Shown piece by piece: positions 22,086 to 34,200 of a DNA stretch of 64,000 bases. Source of the DNA: Viridothelium virens (Eukaryota > Ascomycota > Dothideomycetes > Trypetheliales > Trypetheliaceae). The translations under genes and the position numbers were made by a program. The stretch's first letter is position 1, and each line of letters begins with the position of its first letter. The DNA lies in NCBI GenBank assembly GCA_010094025.1, contig ML991787.1:62001-126000 (forward strand), given 5' to 3'. The notes under the pieces are model-generated. The model saw only the letters and a program-made list of their open reading frames with translations, was not told the origin of the DNA and searched no databases.

Positions 22086-24804
22086 ATGGGCAACAATCCT
22101 AGTAAAGGAGAGCGCCCTTCTGCTGGACAAGATTCTCGGCCAGGCAGCGCGCGCGATGTTCACTCACATCCTTTTGGGGGTCCCCTCCCCCAATCGCCTT
22201 CCTCTGATCGACCTCCACCCAGTTCCCCTGGTGGCCGCGGCACCCGACCAGACCTCAGCAGCCTTCTCAGTTTCGGTGCCGGCCATGATAGAGACGCACA
22301 GCAGGAGGTCAGGCGCGAGACCAAGCAAGAGAGGGAAGCTCGGAAATTGGAGAAAGAACGAATTGCCCGTGAGAAGGAACGCGAGCGGAGTATACGTGAA
22401 GAGGGGGTTGACGGAGGATATCTTGTAACTTTAGGGACCTATACCGGACCGGAGGATTTCAACAAGGCTGTTGTCAGACAGTTGATGGTATGTCAGGGCG
22501 GAAAACTCAGACCTATGATGGCTAACCTATTACAAGATTGAACGGCGTCTCGCACCATTCTGGAAAGGCCTCAATGATCACTCTGATTCTTGGACAGAGC
22601 TGCAGCTTGTAGCTGCGGTCAGAGGCCGACCTATTCCAGCTGCAGACGAAGTTCCAGATGACAACCCAGCCCGTGCCGCGTCAAGAGCAGACTCAAACCC
22701 AACGTCTTCCCAAACGAACCTCAATAATCTCACCATGCCCATCACATCCCGATCGCCATCCTACAACTCTGATGCCTCAGCAAGTCTGGGTCTTTCTCAT
22801 CCTGCGTTCTCTTCGCTCCCTCCATCCTCTCCTCTCAGCTCCCAGTCTCAATCGTCCAATTCACCTCTGTTCAGGGGGCGGGCAAAAACTCTTGCATCCC
22901 TGACATCAAAGGCAAACAATCAATCTGATATGGCTCCACAGGAGATACAACTACCGAAGGATCCGTATGTGAATGGTCAAGCAATCGAAGCCTACCTATA
23001 CAAGGATGCTTCAGAATGCCCAATATGTTTCCTCTACTATCCTCCATATCTAAACAAGACGCGATGCTGTGACCAACCGATCTGTTCTGAATGCTTTGTT
23101 CAAATCAAAAGACCGGATCCGCATCCACCCGAACATCATGATCCTAACAATCCGGACGCATCCATTGATACGCAGAACCCGGAGGAAGATGGTCAGTTAG
23201 TGTCGGAGCCGGCAGCTTGTCCGTTCTGCGTACAGCCAGAATTTGGCGTAACTTATGAGCCACCACCATTTCGAAGAGGGCTCGCGTACAACGCTCCTCC
23301 TAATCACCCTCTTGCCAGTGCGACGTCAGCGATGTCGTCATCCTCATCACTCTCGTCTGGAAGCGCTCTGTCACCGGGTACTGGCTCCCGCAGGCGAGCG
23401 ACATCCTTGTCAGCGACTTCACCTACTGTCATCACCACCGATCGAGTGCGACCGGACTGGGCCAAGAAACTCGCTGACGCTCGCGCGCATGCTTTGCGTC
23501 GTTCTGCCGCAGCAACAGCTCTTCATAACGCAGCATACGTTCTTGGAAATTCCAATTCAGTAGATCTTCGCACATTCGGTCTCACTGGACGGAGGCGGCG
23601 TACTCTATTTGCCGCAGGGGATGCACCTGGAGGTAGTGGGACTGCGTCGCCCCGAGAGGGCGGAATGCCGCTTGGCAATATGGCTGCACTTCTTGCAGCC
23701 GCTGATCGCCAAGGAAATCCCAGCGGTCCTGGTCGCGTTGATGGGCCTAACTCGAATGATTTGTTTCCCGGCCGAGTCAGTTCGCGTGCTACAGCAAGAA
23801 GGGCAGAAGACATAGAAGAATTGATGATGATGGAAGCTATCCGACTTAGCTTGCAAGCTGAGGAAGATAGAAAGCGGAAGGAGGACAAGGACGCGAGGAA
23901 GGAGGAGAAGAAGGAGCGGAAACAAAGGAAAAAAGACGGAAAGCGCCTGGAGAAGGAGATGGATCGACAGAAGAAGCAGGGTGGGTTTTTCCCCTTAGAA
24001 GTGGAAGGCATTGAAGGAGGTTCCAGTTCAGTGGCTGGACGGAACTACATCCCTCAGACTGAGACAGGAAGCAAAGGCAAGGCGGTCGATAGAGGTGTGA
24101 CAACGGTTGGATACAACCCTCTCAATGAGCCCACCTCGACTGTCAACACGGAGACTCTCACGACCACCAACTCGAAAGAGGAACCACAGCGACACTTAGA
24201 ACTCAGTCGCGCCCAGCTAGCAAACGATTCGACGATACCATCTCCTGGCCTCGCTCCTCCCGTAGAATCATCGAACGCACCTAACTTGGCTCTCGAGCCC
24301 ACCTCTTCCAGCTCCAGTTCCTCCTCTTCTGCCTCCTCTTCTGGTCTTCCTGCCGTTGAACCAGTTTCCATCGCAGATCCCGATAATGACGACAGCATTC
24401 CCCTCAGTGCCCAACTCATCGAGCCCGTCAACACTAACGACACCCAAGCTACTACCGCCACTTCTGCTACAACCACCGCCGGCGACCCCATCACCCCGGC
24501 GCTCACAAACTTCAGTAGCCTCGCCAGTGCGATCAATACTTCAAAATCTAGCGAACAGGCAACCGAGCAGGTCGCTGAGACGACGGCGAATCGGAGTCGA
24601 GGGGACTCGGGTGAGAGCTCGGGGAGTAGCACGGCACCGCCTCTGCCTCCACAGTCCCTACCAGAGCCTGAGAAGACGCAGGTTTTGATTGGTAACGGCG
24701 ACTTGGCGAAAACTGGTGGTGGAAATGACCACGAAGGGGACCATGGCATTGCCACTAACCACGTCGGGGATGTCAGTGTGAGAGAGGGGCAAGTAACACG
24801 ATAA
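22086..24804 (+). CDS. SIP5: Sip5-like RING-type zinc-binding protein (2 exons)
   Basis: Exons 22086-22487 and 22537-24804 (49-nt intron GTATGT...ACAAG, phase 0) encode 889 residues. Sip5 in yeast interacts with the Snf1 kinase and the Reg1/Glc7 phosphatase. The MGNNPSKG start is a possible N-myristoylation site (Gly2, Ser6). A charged coiled coil lies in exon 1, followed by the conserved block [14 protein letters not shown] at the junction. Around residue 292 is a zinc-binding cluster ([23 protein letters not shown], then ACPFC about 60 residues later), a divergent RING. The C-terminal half is Ser/Thr/Pro-rich with a Lys/Glu-rich helix (residues ~575-620). The length exceeds yeast Sip5 (489 aa), as is usual in filamentous fungi. 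Ubiquitin ligase activity is not shown by sequence. Confidence 0.85.
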
Positions 24805-25374
24805 CGAGTAGTTACGTTCGATGGACCAAGGTCGATTAGATACTGGCTTTCTTTTTCGCTCCGCTTACGCATCTTGCTCTTGCGACAGAGATCGAGACTG
24901 CATGTGACTGGAGTAGACAGGGATGGAGCTTTATGGAAGGGCGGGGTCGCGACATTCTCTAGCTCTCTTCTCTGTAAATAGCGGTGTTGGTGGAGACAAT
25001 CGGCGTTCGAATTTGGGAGAGCGGAGTGGGGACAACAGGATGGATAGGATGGCAGGAGCTATAAGGGGGGTCGGTCTTTTGAGGGTTTTCATGTTCGCTA
25101 CGATAGATCACGCAGCTTACTCAACACTCATTGAATAATCACGATGAGCTCTGTAGATTTCTTGGGTAGTAATTTTGTTCCCCGAGTTGGAAAGACCTTA
25201 TAGGTGATATGGGTTAATCTAATTCTCTCCTATCATCCACCTTCTAGGAATAGAGAATCTCTTTGTCCACGCGGATCGCGCTTGCCGCCCACTGCTACAA
25301 GTCAGCGGCTGCCACTCAAGAGCCTACTCTATCTCATCGTCAACTCCTACACCTTCCATCGTTCCCCCCACCAC
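24805..25374. other. Convergent intergenic region
   Basis: About 570 bp between two 3' ends. It includes a strongly pyrimidine-rich plus strand near 25340-25450 that runs into the next coding region. No gene supported. Confidence 0.5.
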
Positions 25375-27024
25375 TTATTCCCCACTCCTCCCACTCTCCC
25401 CCTCACTCCTCGTCCCCCGCCCTCTCCTCTCCCTCTCCCTTGCCAGCCTCAACGCCGCTAGCTCCAAAGAATCCTTATGCGCCTTGAAATGCGCCGTCTC
25501 GGCGTCCTCCTCCTCGAACACCCCCAACGTACGCTGCACCCTCATCGGGAGATCCATCGGCGTCCCATGCAGAACCTCATCGAAGTCTTCTGACCTCCGC
25601 GTCGGCGGCTGCGGGGAGCTGGGCGGTGCGCCGGGGAGCGCAGACAGGTTCGGGCTCAGCGCGGGACTGCTGTGAATGTGGGAGCTAGGGACAGACGGAG
25701 AGGCGGCGGTGGAGGGGTCGTGGCTGTTGGGTGGGGCGGTGGGCGGTGCTGAGTAGATGCTGGTGACGTTTTTGGTGTCGATGGATTCGGGGTCGAAGTT
25801 GTCGACAACTTGGTTCCAGCAGGATTCGGGTCCGAAGTCTTCAGTTTCGTGGTGGGATGGGGTTGCCCAAAAGTTGGTTTGGGTTCTGAGGCGAGCAAGG
25901 CCGGGGAAGTGCGAGGTGGAAGAGCGTTGGATGTGTGAGCCGGTGATCCATGGGTTTGGACTGTTGCCCTGGTCTTCTTCATCGTCGAAATCGCTTAACT
26001 CGGAGTCGAAGTCTTCCTCCTCTTCGTCGCCATCATCCTCGTCCTCCTCGTCATCGCCTTCATCTTCTGGCTGCTGAACGTCATCTCTTGGATACAAATA
26101 TACTTGCCCTGCGGATTCCAGAAGTTCCCGCCATGGGAAGCCGTCTTTATTGAAATCCGAAGATTGCAACCTGGAGATGTCGTATAGCACGATTGAATTT
26201 CGAGACTCAAGCTCATCGTCATCATCATCGATAGCCCATGTGGTATCTTTGGCTATCAGTCGAGGACTCTGCGGTAATGACATACTAGTCTGCATGAACG
26301 CGACATGTTTTCCGCCTCTAAAGGCAGGATCCTCTGTAAAAGAGTCCAGAGCAGGAAGAGAAAGACGACGAGGGAGCACAGACACATCTTCTTCCGCAAC
26401 TTCAGCAATTGGGTCTAGGTAGTTGGGACTATCCGGAGAGACGCTCTCTTCATTCGCCAAAACTGGGTCCGTATTTTCGAAAGTGACGAAGTGGGGTGCA
26501 GAGGAGGTTCTTCGCAATTTAGCAGACGGGTTGGGCTGTACCTGATCCGGACTCGTCTGAGAGACCTCCGTAGCCACTGCCTCTGGGAGTATAGGAACGA
26601 AGGAGGTGTTCGGTGCGGGACGCAGGGCGGATGTAGAAGACCGCCGTCGTGGGCCTCCAGAGACAGACCCTCGACCAAGAAATGGTATTTCGACATCGCC
26701 CACTACGTCCTCGGCATTCACCTCTTCATGTGCAAATGTAGGCGCTTCCTCCGTAGTTTCATGAGGTAGGAGAGGCACTGCAGGGTCGAGCTGTGGTAGC
26801 TTCTCGTGCGGCAGCAAGAACGCTTGCTCATCCGTGTGACGTGATGCCGCAGACAGTACATCGTGGTACTCATCATGTAGGAGAGCGGGGTCATGATAGC
26901 GAGGGACGTCCATGAGGTTTCTAAGACTGTCTTCACTCGCTCCAGAAGTTCTGAACTGGCTATGTGAGGCGCTTGAGGTCGGAGTAGATGGTAGAGGTAC
27001 TTCAAACAGCGAAGACACGGCCAT
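25375..27024 (-). CDS. Uncharacterised acidic, disordered fungal protein
   Basis: Single-exon frame of 549 residues. I start at the ATG at 27024, since the next triplet upstream is GTG. The protein is rich in Ser, Pro, Asp and Glu and almost certainly disordered. It contains RRRSSTSAL and RRTSSAPHF, which look like basic kinase target sites, short folded-looking stretches (SRNSIVLYDISRLQ, FPWRELLESAGQVYLY), a 50-residue Asp/Glu-rich run near residue 330, and a C-terminal Arg/Glu helix. No catalytic domain is visible. The long frame and the clear protein-like composition support a real gene. It is divergent from the glucosidase II beta gene. Function unknown. Confidence 0.7.
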   Translation of the reverse strand: MAVSSLFEVPLPSTPTSSASHSQFRTSGASEDSLRNLMDVPRYHDPALLHDEYHDVLSAASRHTDEQAFLLPHEKLPQLDPAVPLLPHETTEEAPTFAHEEVNAEDVVGDVEIPFLGRGSVSGGPRRRSSTSALRPAPNTSFVPILPEAVATEVSQTSPDQVQPNPSAKLRRTSSAPHFVTFENTDPVLANEESVSPDSPNYLDPIAEVAEEDVSVLPRRLSLPALDSFTEDPAFRGGKHVAFMQTSMSLPQSPRLIAKDTTWAIDDDDDELESRNSIVLYDISRLQSSDFNKDGFPWRELLESAGQVYLYPRDDVQQPEDEGDDEEDEDDGDEEEEDFDSELSDFDDEEDQGNSPNPWITGSHIQRSSTSHFPGLARLRTQTNFWATPSHHETEDFGPESCWNQVVDNFDPESIDTKNVTSIYSAPPTAPPNSHDPSTAASPSVPSSHIHSSPALSPNLSALPGAPPSSPQPPTRRSEDFDEVLHGTPMDLPMRVQRTLGVFEEEDAETAHFKAHKDSLELAALRLARERERRGRGTRSEGESGRSGE

Positions 27025-27577
27025 CACTGAGGAACGTCGTTTCTGAGATGTTCAGGGATATCGCGTCAAAAGAAATATATCAGTGAATACTGAAGAGGTA
27101 TAGGAGTGGGTATTTAAAAAAAAAAGGTTCAATGAAGAGATTTTGAATGGCCAAACCTGATCAGTAGAGAATAGCAAGGGGATCTCGAGACCAAACATAA
27201 ATATTCACGAGGAGTAAGTGCGGTAGAGATTAGAGAATTGCACCTGCCTTCAAGACTTCTACTAGACGAACTTCAGATTTGGCAGACGATGCGCTTTCCC
27301 GCATTACGATCAACCTCATGCCCAAATTATGGAGTTGCAGTACACTGAGGTTGCTAGTTTGCGTGTTACCACGCACCTCGCCCATCTGTTCATCATATTA
27401 CTATCAGACGTGCAGGCATGGCCTCGGCGGCAGATTCGAAACGTCAGGGTTCCGCCACGGCGGTACTTCGGAAGCTTGGCGCTCATAGATAACACTTAAG
27501 CTGTCACGGCTGTCTCCGTGCACTGTGAGTTCTATGAATTGAACGCCCGACTTTGTCTGGCGCATGAGGGGACGAAA
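27025..27577. promoter_or_regulatory. Divergent upstream region
   Basis: About 550 bp between the acidic-protein gene and the glucosidase II beta gene; both promoters should be here. A short A-run (27117-27125) is the only low-complexity feature. Confidence 0.4.
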
Positions 27578-29383
27578 ATGATGCGTGCTGCGACATTTTT
27601 CGTTCTCGCATCGCCCATTACATTCTCAATTGCAGCAGACTCTCCAAGACCCCGGGGAGTTGGTCCTGATTGTAAGCTTCAGACTAACAAACACCACCCC
27701 CGACTCCTAATTCCAACTCCGAGCTAATTGCCAATCCAGTCGCCAAATTCTACAAAGATCAGACGGGCTTCACATGTATATCAGCACCTCACGTCAAGCT
27801 TGCCACTTCTCGAATAAATGACGACTTCTGCGATTGTCCTGACGGCTCCGATGAACCTGGCACGTCAGCATGCTCCCACATTTCTTCGCTATCGCCGCCC
27901 TCTACTCCTGGTGATGTCAGCAGCGGAAATGTCAACGCCTCGCTAGCTCTTCCTGGATATTATTGCAAGAACAAGGGTCATCAACCAAGCTACCTTCCCT
28001 TCACTAATGTCAACGACGGTGTCTGCGATTACGAGCTATGCTGTGATGGTAGCGACGAATGGGCAGGCCTAGGGAAAGTGAAATGTGAGGATAAATGCAA
28101 GGATATCGGTGCTAAGTGGAGGAAACAGGACGAGATCCGTCAGCGGGCTTTGAGTGCAGCCAACAAAAGGAGGAATGAGCTCGTTACAGAATCAGCTAGG
28201 CTACGGAGAGAAGTGGCAGATCGCATTAAGTCTCTTGGAGAAGAAATCAAGGGCGCTGAACTCAAGGTTCAAGGCTTGGAGGAAGATCTCGCAGAAATTG
28301 AAAGGCAAGAGAGAACCAAAGTTGTCAAGGCAGAGTCAACAGGCGGTAGGCTCGGAGTCCTGACAGGTCTAGCCAAGGCTAGGATCGAAGAGTTGAAGGT
28401 GAATCTCGTCGCGGTTCGTGGGGAGCGTGACGCTGGTTACGAGCGCGTCAAAAAACTGGAAGACATTCTCGCCGCTTTTAAAGAAGAGTACAACCCGAAT
28501 TTCAATGATGAAGGTGTCAAAACGGCCGTGAGGGCTTGGGAAGATTATGCAGCGGCCGGAAGGCTCGGCGAACCAGATACTCAGATTGAGCAGGATCTGG
28601 ATGAAATGACCAAATCTGATGAAGAGAATGGTCTGAACTGGGCAGAATACGAAGGCCAACAGGAAGGCGATGTGGACGTCCGTGAGTATTCAAGAACTGA
28701 ATAACGTCTGCATCTCAACGCTGATTCCACGAGCAGTGTACAAATTTGAAGAATATTTGCCGGCAGGCCTTCGAGACTGGGTTGACAAGAAGCTTCGAGA
28801 TTTGCGAGTCATGCTTATTGACAATGGCATCATAGCTCCAGCAAGCGAACAGGGTGGAGAGTCACAAGCCGTGAAAGATGCCCGCGAAAGACTGAACCTT
28901 GCCAATACCGAACTCAACGGACAGCGTACCTCGCTCGACCAACACAAGGAAGACCTTGAGAAGGACTACGGCCCTGACGACGTCTTTCGCGCTCTCAAGG
29001 GCCAGTGCATTTCTAAAGACGCGGGCGAGTACACATACGAACTTTGCTGGATGGAGAAGACAGTGCAGAAAAAGAAAAGAGGGGGCGGGGATACCAACAT
29101 GGGTAATTTCATGCGGATCGAAAGCATCGAGGTAGATGAAGATGTCGATCAAGATGGCAAAGGTCTAGGGTCAGGCGTACGCATGGCGCTCAAGTACGAG
29201 AACGGACTGCAATGCTGGAACGGACCACAGCGCAGTACCACAGTCGTGTTGGCGTGTGCGGCTGAGGATGAGATTTGGAAGATTATTGAAGAAGAAAAGT
29301 GCGTGTATAGAATGGAGGTGGGAACGGCAGCAGTGTGTGAGCCGGCACCCGGCGAAAAGCGGCATGTCAGAGACGAACTGTAA
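27578..29383 (+). CDS. Glucosidase II beta subunit, ER N-glycan processing (3 exons)
   Basis: Regulatory subunit (PRKCSH/Gtb1 type) that retains and directs glucosidase II, which trims glucose from N-glycans in the ER. Exons 27578-27671, 27740-28681 and 28737-29383 give 560 residues. A signal peptide (two Met, then RAATFFVLASPITFSIAADS) is followed by FAKFYKDQTGFTCI at the first junction. Two Cys-rich LDLa-like modules end in DDFCDCPDGSDEP and CDYELCCDGSDEW. A Glu/Lys coiled coil covers about residues 150-260. The C-terminal MRH (mannose-6-phosphate receptor homology) domain begins near FRALKGQCIS and includes KYENGLQCWNGPQRST. The protein ends in RDEL, an ER-retrieval signal like HDEL/KDEL. 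All parts of the family are present and in order. Confidence 0.92.
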
Positions 29384-31176
29384 ATTACTCTGTTAGAAGA
29401 TTGATACATTATAGGCGAAAAGCGTCTGCGCACAGACTTCTCAAGGCTGTTTTTTGATTTTTCAAGCAGTGGTACCATCCCGAAGATTCTGTTGTTGCGG
29501 ACACATTAAAAAAAGATGAGTTGGATTGAAATCCCTAGCCTTGGGGAAAGTCAAGGTTTGTTAAGACTGCATGAGGGTAGGGTCTTGGTCTCGATTCTAC
29601 AGGCTCAGAAGCAGTTTCTCAATTTAATAGGCTTTGATCGACCCAGGCATGCTAAAGGTTCCCTCGTTGGTGTCAAGAAAAGGGTAGCAGTCTGCAGGTG
29701 TCACTTCTGATAGGGTCGCTACAAGACACCAATTTCACTGTAGTTGGGGCCGAAATCGTTCTGCGCAAACAGAGAGAACAGTGTCTAGTCAGCTCGGACG
29801 GGTTTTGTCGTCCGGGGTGTACAAAAGGAAGGAGCATCCAATTAGGGGATAGGTGTGAAACAAGATGCGGTGATGTGGTCGTGCAAGACGGACGCGCCTT
29901 GCAGCAGCGTCAAACAGGGCCAGTTGGTGATATCGATAGGGTCCATCAAGTTCCCAGCGAATTTCTAGACGCTTTGGAGAAGAGGGTAAGTCTAATCAGG
30001 CGTTGCCATGTGGGCATGGGTGCGCCACTGGTCAGGACAGGGCGGCGCAGGCGGGGAGTGCTCCGAGCATTGGAAGGTTCAGGGCATGAAACAGCCCGCC
30101 GGGGCTATCCCTGTCGCTGCCCCTGTCGTTTCTGTCAGGTACGCGCCCAAATCCCTGGTCCGTCTGCCTGTCGGAGGCGGCGGGCAGAAAAAAGTTCGCC
30201 GGGCGGTGGTTCAGGAGCCAAGCTTGTGTCTCCATTCTGCATCTCCTCTGCAACCCCAGGAATGCACGTATGCGATTGCAGCCACAGCGGGGAATATATC
30301 TCGTCTTCAACTCTGCTTGATATTTCTGAGCGTGCATGTGTCTATTACGTGGGTGTTGAGCAATCGACTGGTGCTCGTCGCTTCTTGCCTTTAGGTCGCG
30401 CCCTTCACGCGAGTAAGACACGCCAAGGATCCCCCTCAGGCCGCGTCGACGGGCCGGCATTGGGAATCACCCGCTCGACCCCCTATTCCACGTCGCAAAA
30501 AGCATCCAAAGGCCAATGCGTCGAACCTCTCCCCACGCCATCGGCAAAGACTCACACGGCTCCTTCGACTGTCCCGTGCTGATCGCATCCCGATCCCAAG
30601 GATCGCTTTTCCCTCGTCTTCCCCCTCGCGTGGACGGCGGAAATTAGCACTCGCCCATCGCTCACAATTCGGGCCTCTGCTGGTTCTTCACGCACTTCGC
30701 ATTTCTCTAAATCGAACTCGATCGGGCCAAGTTCCCATCGCTTGCCGTGCCCTGTGCACTACTGACATCTGTTTCTCTCATCGTTCGGTTCCCATCACAT
30801 CGTCGCTCTTTTACTCTTCTCTTCGAACCCAGCGGTTGCGATAACTGCGTGTCACTCCTTTGGCGAGAATCCAGCTCCACTGTGCTCAACTCGAGAGACG
30901 GCAATCCACGTCGAAGCTCTTCGTCTGCCCATTCTTTACAGATCAGATTCTTCACTTACTGCGGTTCTGCCTCGGTACCCTGCACCGGCTTATCCACATT
31001 CATTCCAAGTCCTCTGTGAGGCAGGTATCCACCATCACTCCAATACTCTTTCACAGCCATTCTTTACGGACTTGATCTCAACGTAATCGCCACCGGCACA
31101 CTCCGAATTCCGGTCTCCTTCCATGGACTTTGCGCCCCGTCAAATAGTTTAACATAATACTGCTCTTGTACATCAC
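29384..31176. other. Long intergenic region / leader of the downstream gene
   Basis: About 1.8 kb. A frame of 294 codons (29698-30582, plus) is open but begins only at a GTG and has no recognisable domain, so I do not call it. The pyrimidine-rich stretch from 30,600 resembles a long fungal 5' leader of the 31272 gene. Confidence 0.45.
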
Positions 31177-31268
31177 GTAAGTTCAGCCTATCACAGAACT
31201 GTCAGACATAATACCAAGGCTCATCTCCAATGAAATTATCCTGATTAATTGCTGACCTTTGGCGACAG
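31177..31268 (+). other. Probable 5'-UTR intron of the 31272 gene
   Basis: GTAAGT donor after CATCAC, GCTGAC branch-like site and GACAG acceptor three bases before the start codon. Length 92 nt. The intron would remove the last leader segment directly before the ATG. Confidence 0.5.
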
Positions 31269-31271
31269 AAG

Positions 31272-34200
31272 ATGAATCGGTTTCTCACCAAGCGGAGGGC
31301 CAAGGAGAGCCCCACCACTGAAAATTTTCCACCGGAACTGCACGCTCGATCACTCACACCGACTCTGACCAGAAAGGGGAGGAAATGGAAGAAGAACCAA
31401 CCAGAACCCAAAATCGAGCTCGATTTGTCGACAGCGCTACCTTCCGATGACAATTTCCGTACCAGTCTCCTCATGAACGGTCTATCAGCTCGGTTCAGCA
31501 TGCTTCGCGAACAAGATGATCCCAACTCGAAGCTTGGTAAGGCAAGCGATGACAGTGTCCTCCAGCCCAAGCGTCAGTCGCGCCTACATGAATTTGGCTT
31601 CATGGGCAGTAATCTGGCCGATATCGCTGAAGTTTCCTCAATCAACGACTCAATCCGTCCTCCTTTCGCACAGCGCCAAGGCTCATTTGCCTCCGGTGAG
31701 GGTTACGGTACAGACGATGAATCCACGCATGGTAGTATTATGAGCCGATCGCGCCCTGGAGAAGGCAACGTCTTGTTTGGAGGGCGTCAGAAAGTGTACA
31801 AGATCCCTGTTGCCTCGACCAATGTGCCGAAACCTTCTAGGCTAAGAGGAAAAGCCGTCTATGAAGACGATGTGAGCCTATCAGCTTTTCAGAAGATGCG
31901 GCAAAGGGAAAAAGAGCAGCAGCAGGAAGAGGAACTCCAAAGGACGAGTGAAGATATAGAACACATTGAGGGGGATGGGGAAAAGGATACATCTTACCCG
32001 CCATCGATTTCCAGCTTCAGCCACCTCAAGCGACAAACTTCATCGTCGACCGCCTCACAGCCTTCGATCAAGACACTTTCCACGGCCGCGACTTCTATAG
32101 CTTCACAGGGTGCGGGTGCTATACCTCCAAGTGGACCTATCAAATCCAATCAGTCAGCTCATGGTATCGAGCGCTCTTTGACAAAGTCTAAGCGCCTCTA
32201 TGACCAAGGCTTGAATGAACATCTTTACGAACAGCAAGCATTTGCTCTGACGAGACTCAACTCAATCCAGAAGCAACGGAATCCAACGCCAGGGAGACAC
32301 ACGCCACCGTACTTGCCTCAGACAAGAAGTGCCTCAAGTCTTCATGATCGTTTTCATCGTCCTGGCAATCAGGCCGGCCAAGCTACGAGCCCACCTCCTT
32401 CTGCATCTGCTTACAAACTTACGACTTTCGGCTCCGCGCGAGAATCCAAATCGCCTGCTGGAAGTCCCGTCATGGGCTTTCCGAATTCTCCACCTCTCAG
32501 TCCACCCCCGATGAGCGACAGCGAAGATACACCCTTGACAATGTCTCTTAATCCAGCTGATCGAGGGAAAGCAACGGCAATGGGTGCATTCAATAAACCA
32601 AGCCAAACGTTTGACGAAGCACAATACCTCGAACGGCAGAGACGAATGCTGCAGGGTCTTGATGCGCCATCCTCTGAGCAGACTCTGCGCAGGCAGTACG
32701 ACGACATTCCAAACGAATCTGCTGCCATCGAGAAAGGTGACAATCGATCGCAGTCATCGCCAAAGGATGGCCGACCAGAGCCAGGAAGGCCAAGTTCTCC
32801 GCCACCCCCAGCAAATCAGCCAGTCCCTGTAGCTGGCCAAGACAATCGAGAAAGCTTAACATTGGATACTCAGAGAACGTTCTTTGGTTACATAGGGAGC
32901 GATAGTGAGGATGAACCAGTCACGTCGCCCTTGGAAGAACTCTCTACGCCACAGCCGATGGATAGGACCCTAAGGAGGCCTGCTCCCGTCGATCCCATTG
33001 AGCAACACCCGGCGTTCCGTTCAATTGATACGACTGCTCGGGAGCCAGATTGGGACACTGGTATCCAAACCTCAGCAGTCTCGGACCCCGTTGCGATTCC
33101 CAGAATCGATGAAGAGGAAGTTGCTACAATTGCAGACGAACATACGGCACTAAAGGATCTCGATTCTCCTACTTTGGGACCAGATGAAGCGGCTTTGAGT
33201 GGCCTGGTCCGTCAACATTTACGACAAGGAAGTGGCCAATCATCCATCTGGGGCGAGCGCACTCCCGCTCCGGTCGTGCCTCCCCTAAACGCGATGCCTC
33301 GTATACCACGATCCAGAGGAGTCTCGCGGGCTGGTCCAGAGTCGAGCTACACTCATTCGAATCCTTGGGATCTCGACGAAATAGATAGTGCTTATTTTGG
33401 CGAAGGAGACAGCCTCACTTCAATCAGTCCGATTAATGGCAGTCGCCGAAGGAAACATTCAGCTGGGTCAACTGTATCCAAGAACAACGAAACGAGGTCA
33501 CCAGCGCACCTGGAGGAACAAGATAACGTGCCTTGGCAGGAGGTGCTCAAAAACAAGCATACTAGGGGCGGCTCCACTGAAACCCAGCAGGAACGCGAGG
33601 CTTTCGCCAACGAACTGGCGCAGCGTCAAAAGGCAATCCAAGAGAACATGAGGACAAGAGCTGAAACGGAAAGTCGGGCACCTAGTCCATTTGGTAGCGA
33701 ACGTCTTCGGATGTTTGGAATGCTTCGAGCCAAGTCAAGTCGGGAGTCTATTGCGTCCAAAACCGAGCCCTCTGCAAAGGCCCTCAAGCGCCTTGGTATT
33801 TCCGTGAATGATAGCAGTACTGTCTCCTTGACACGAAATAACACGCGCCACAGCGAAGCTAGTGGTTTGGAAGAGCAGGACGATGCAAGTATCCGTGGAA
33901 GACGTATGCCACCGATCAATACGCAGAAGGGTGTAGAGGAGATGCGTCGAAAGTGGGAGGCCCATGCTCAACGTGCGAATGAGCGCGGTCGCACTGCAAG
34001 CCCACAAAGGGCGACAACGTATTCGCAATCCTCCTATGGCCAATCTGTACGGGATCGATCCAACTCGGAATTATCATCTGGAAGATCTCGAAGTCGAACA
34101 GGCAGGTACCGCGATGATGAAGGTTTAGAGCCTCCCATCGAAGAGCAGGCAGGAAGATCACCAAACCTACCACAGCGATTTCCGATTCCTCTAGATCTCA

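Noticed and set aside
24054-24872. 272-codon minus-strand frame opposite SIP5
   Set aside because: It lies antisense to a recognised gene with low-complexity, biased codons; such mirror frames are expected, and its product has no motif.
29698-30582. 294-codon plus-strand frame
   Set aside because: Starts only at GTG, Arg/Cys/Ser composition unlike neighbours, no domain. Treated as leader or spacer.
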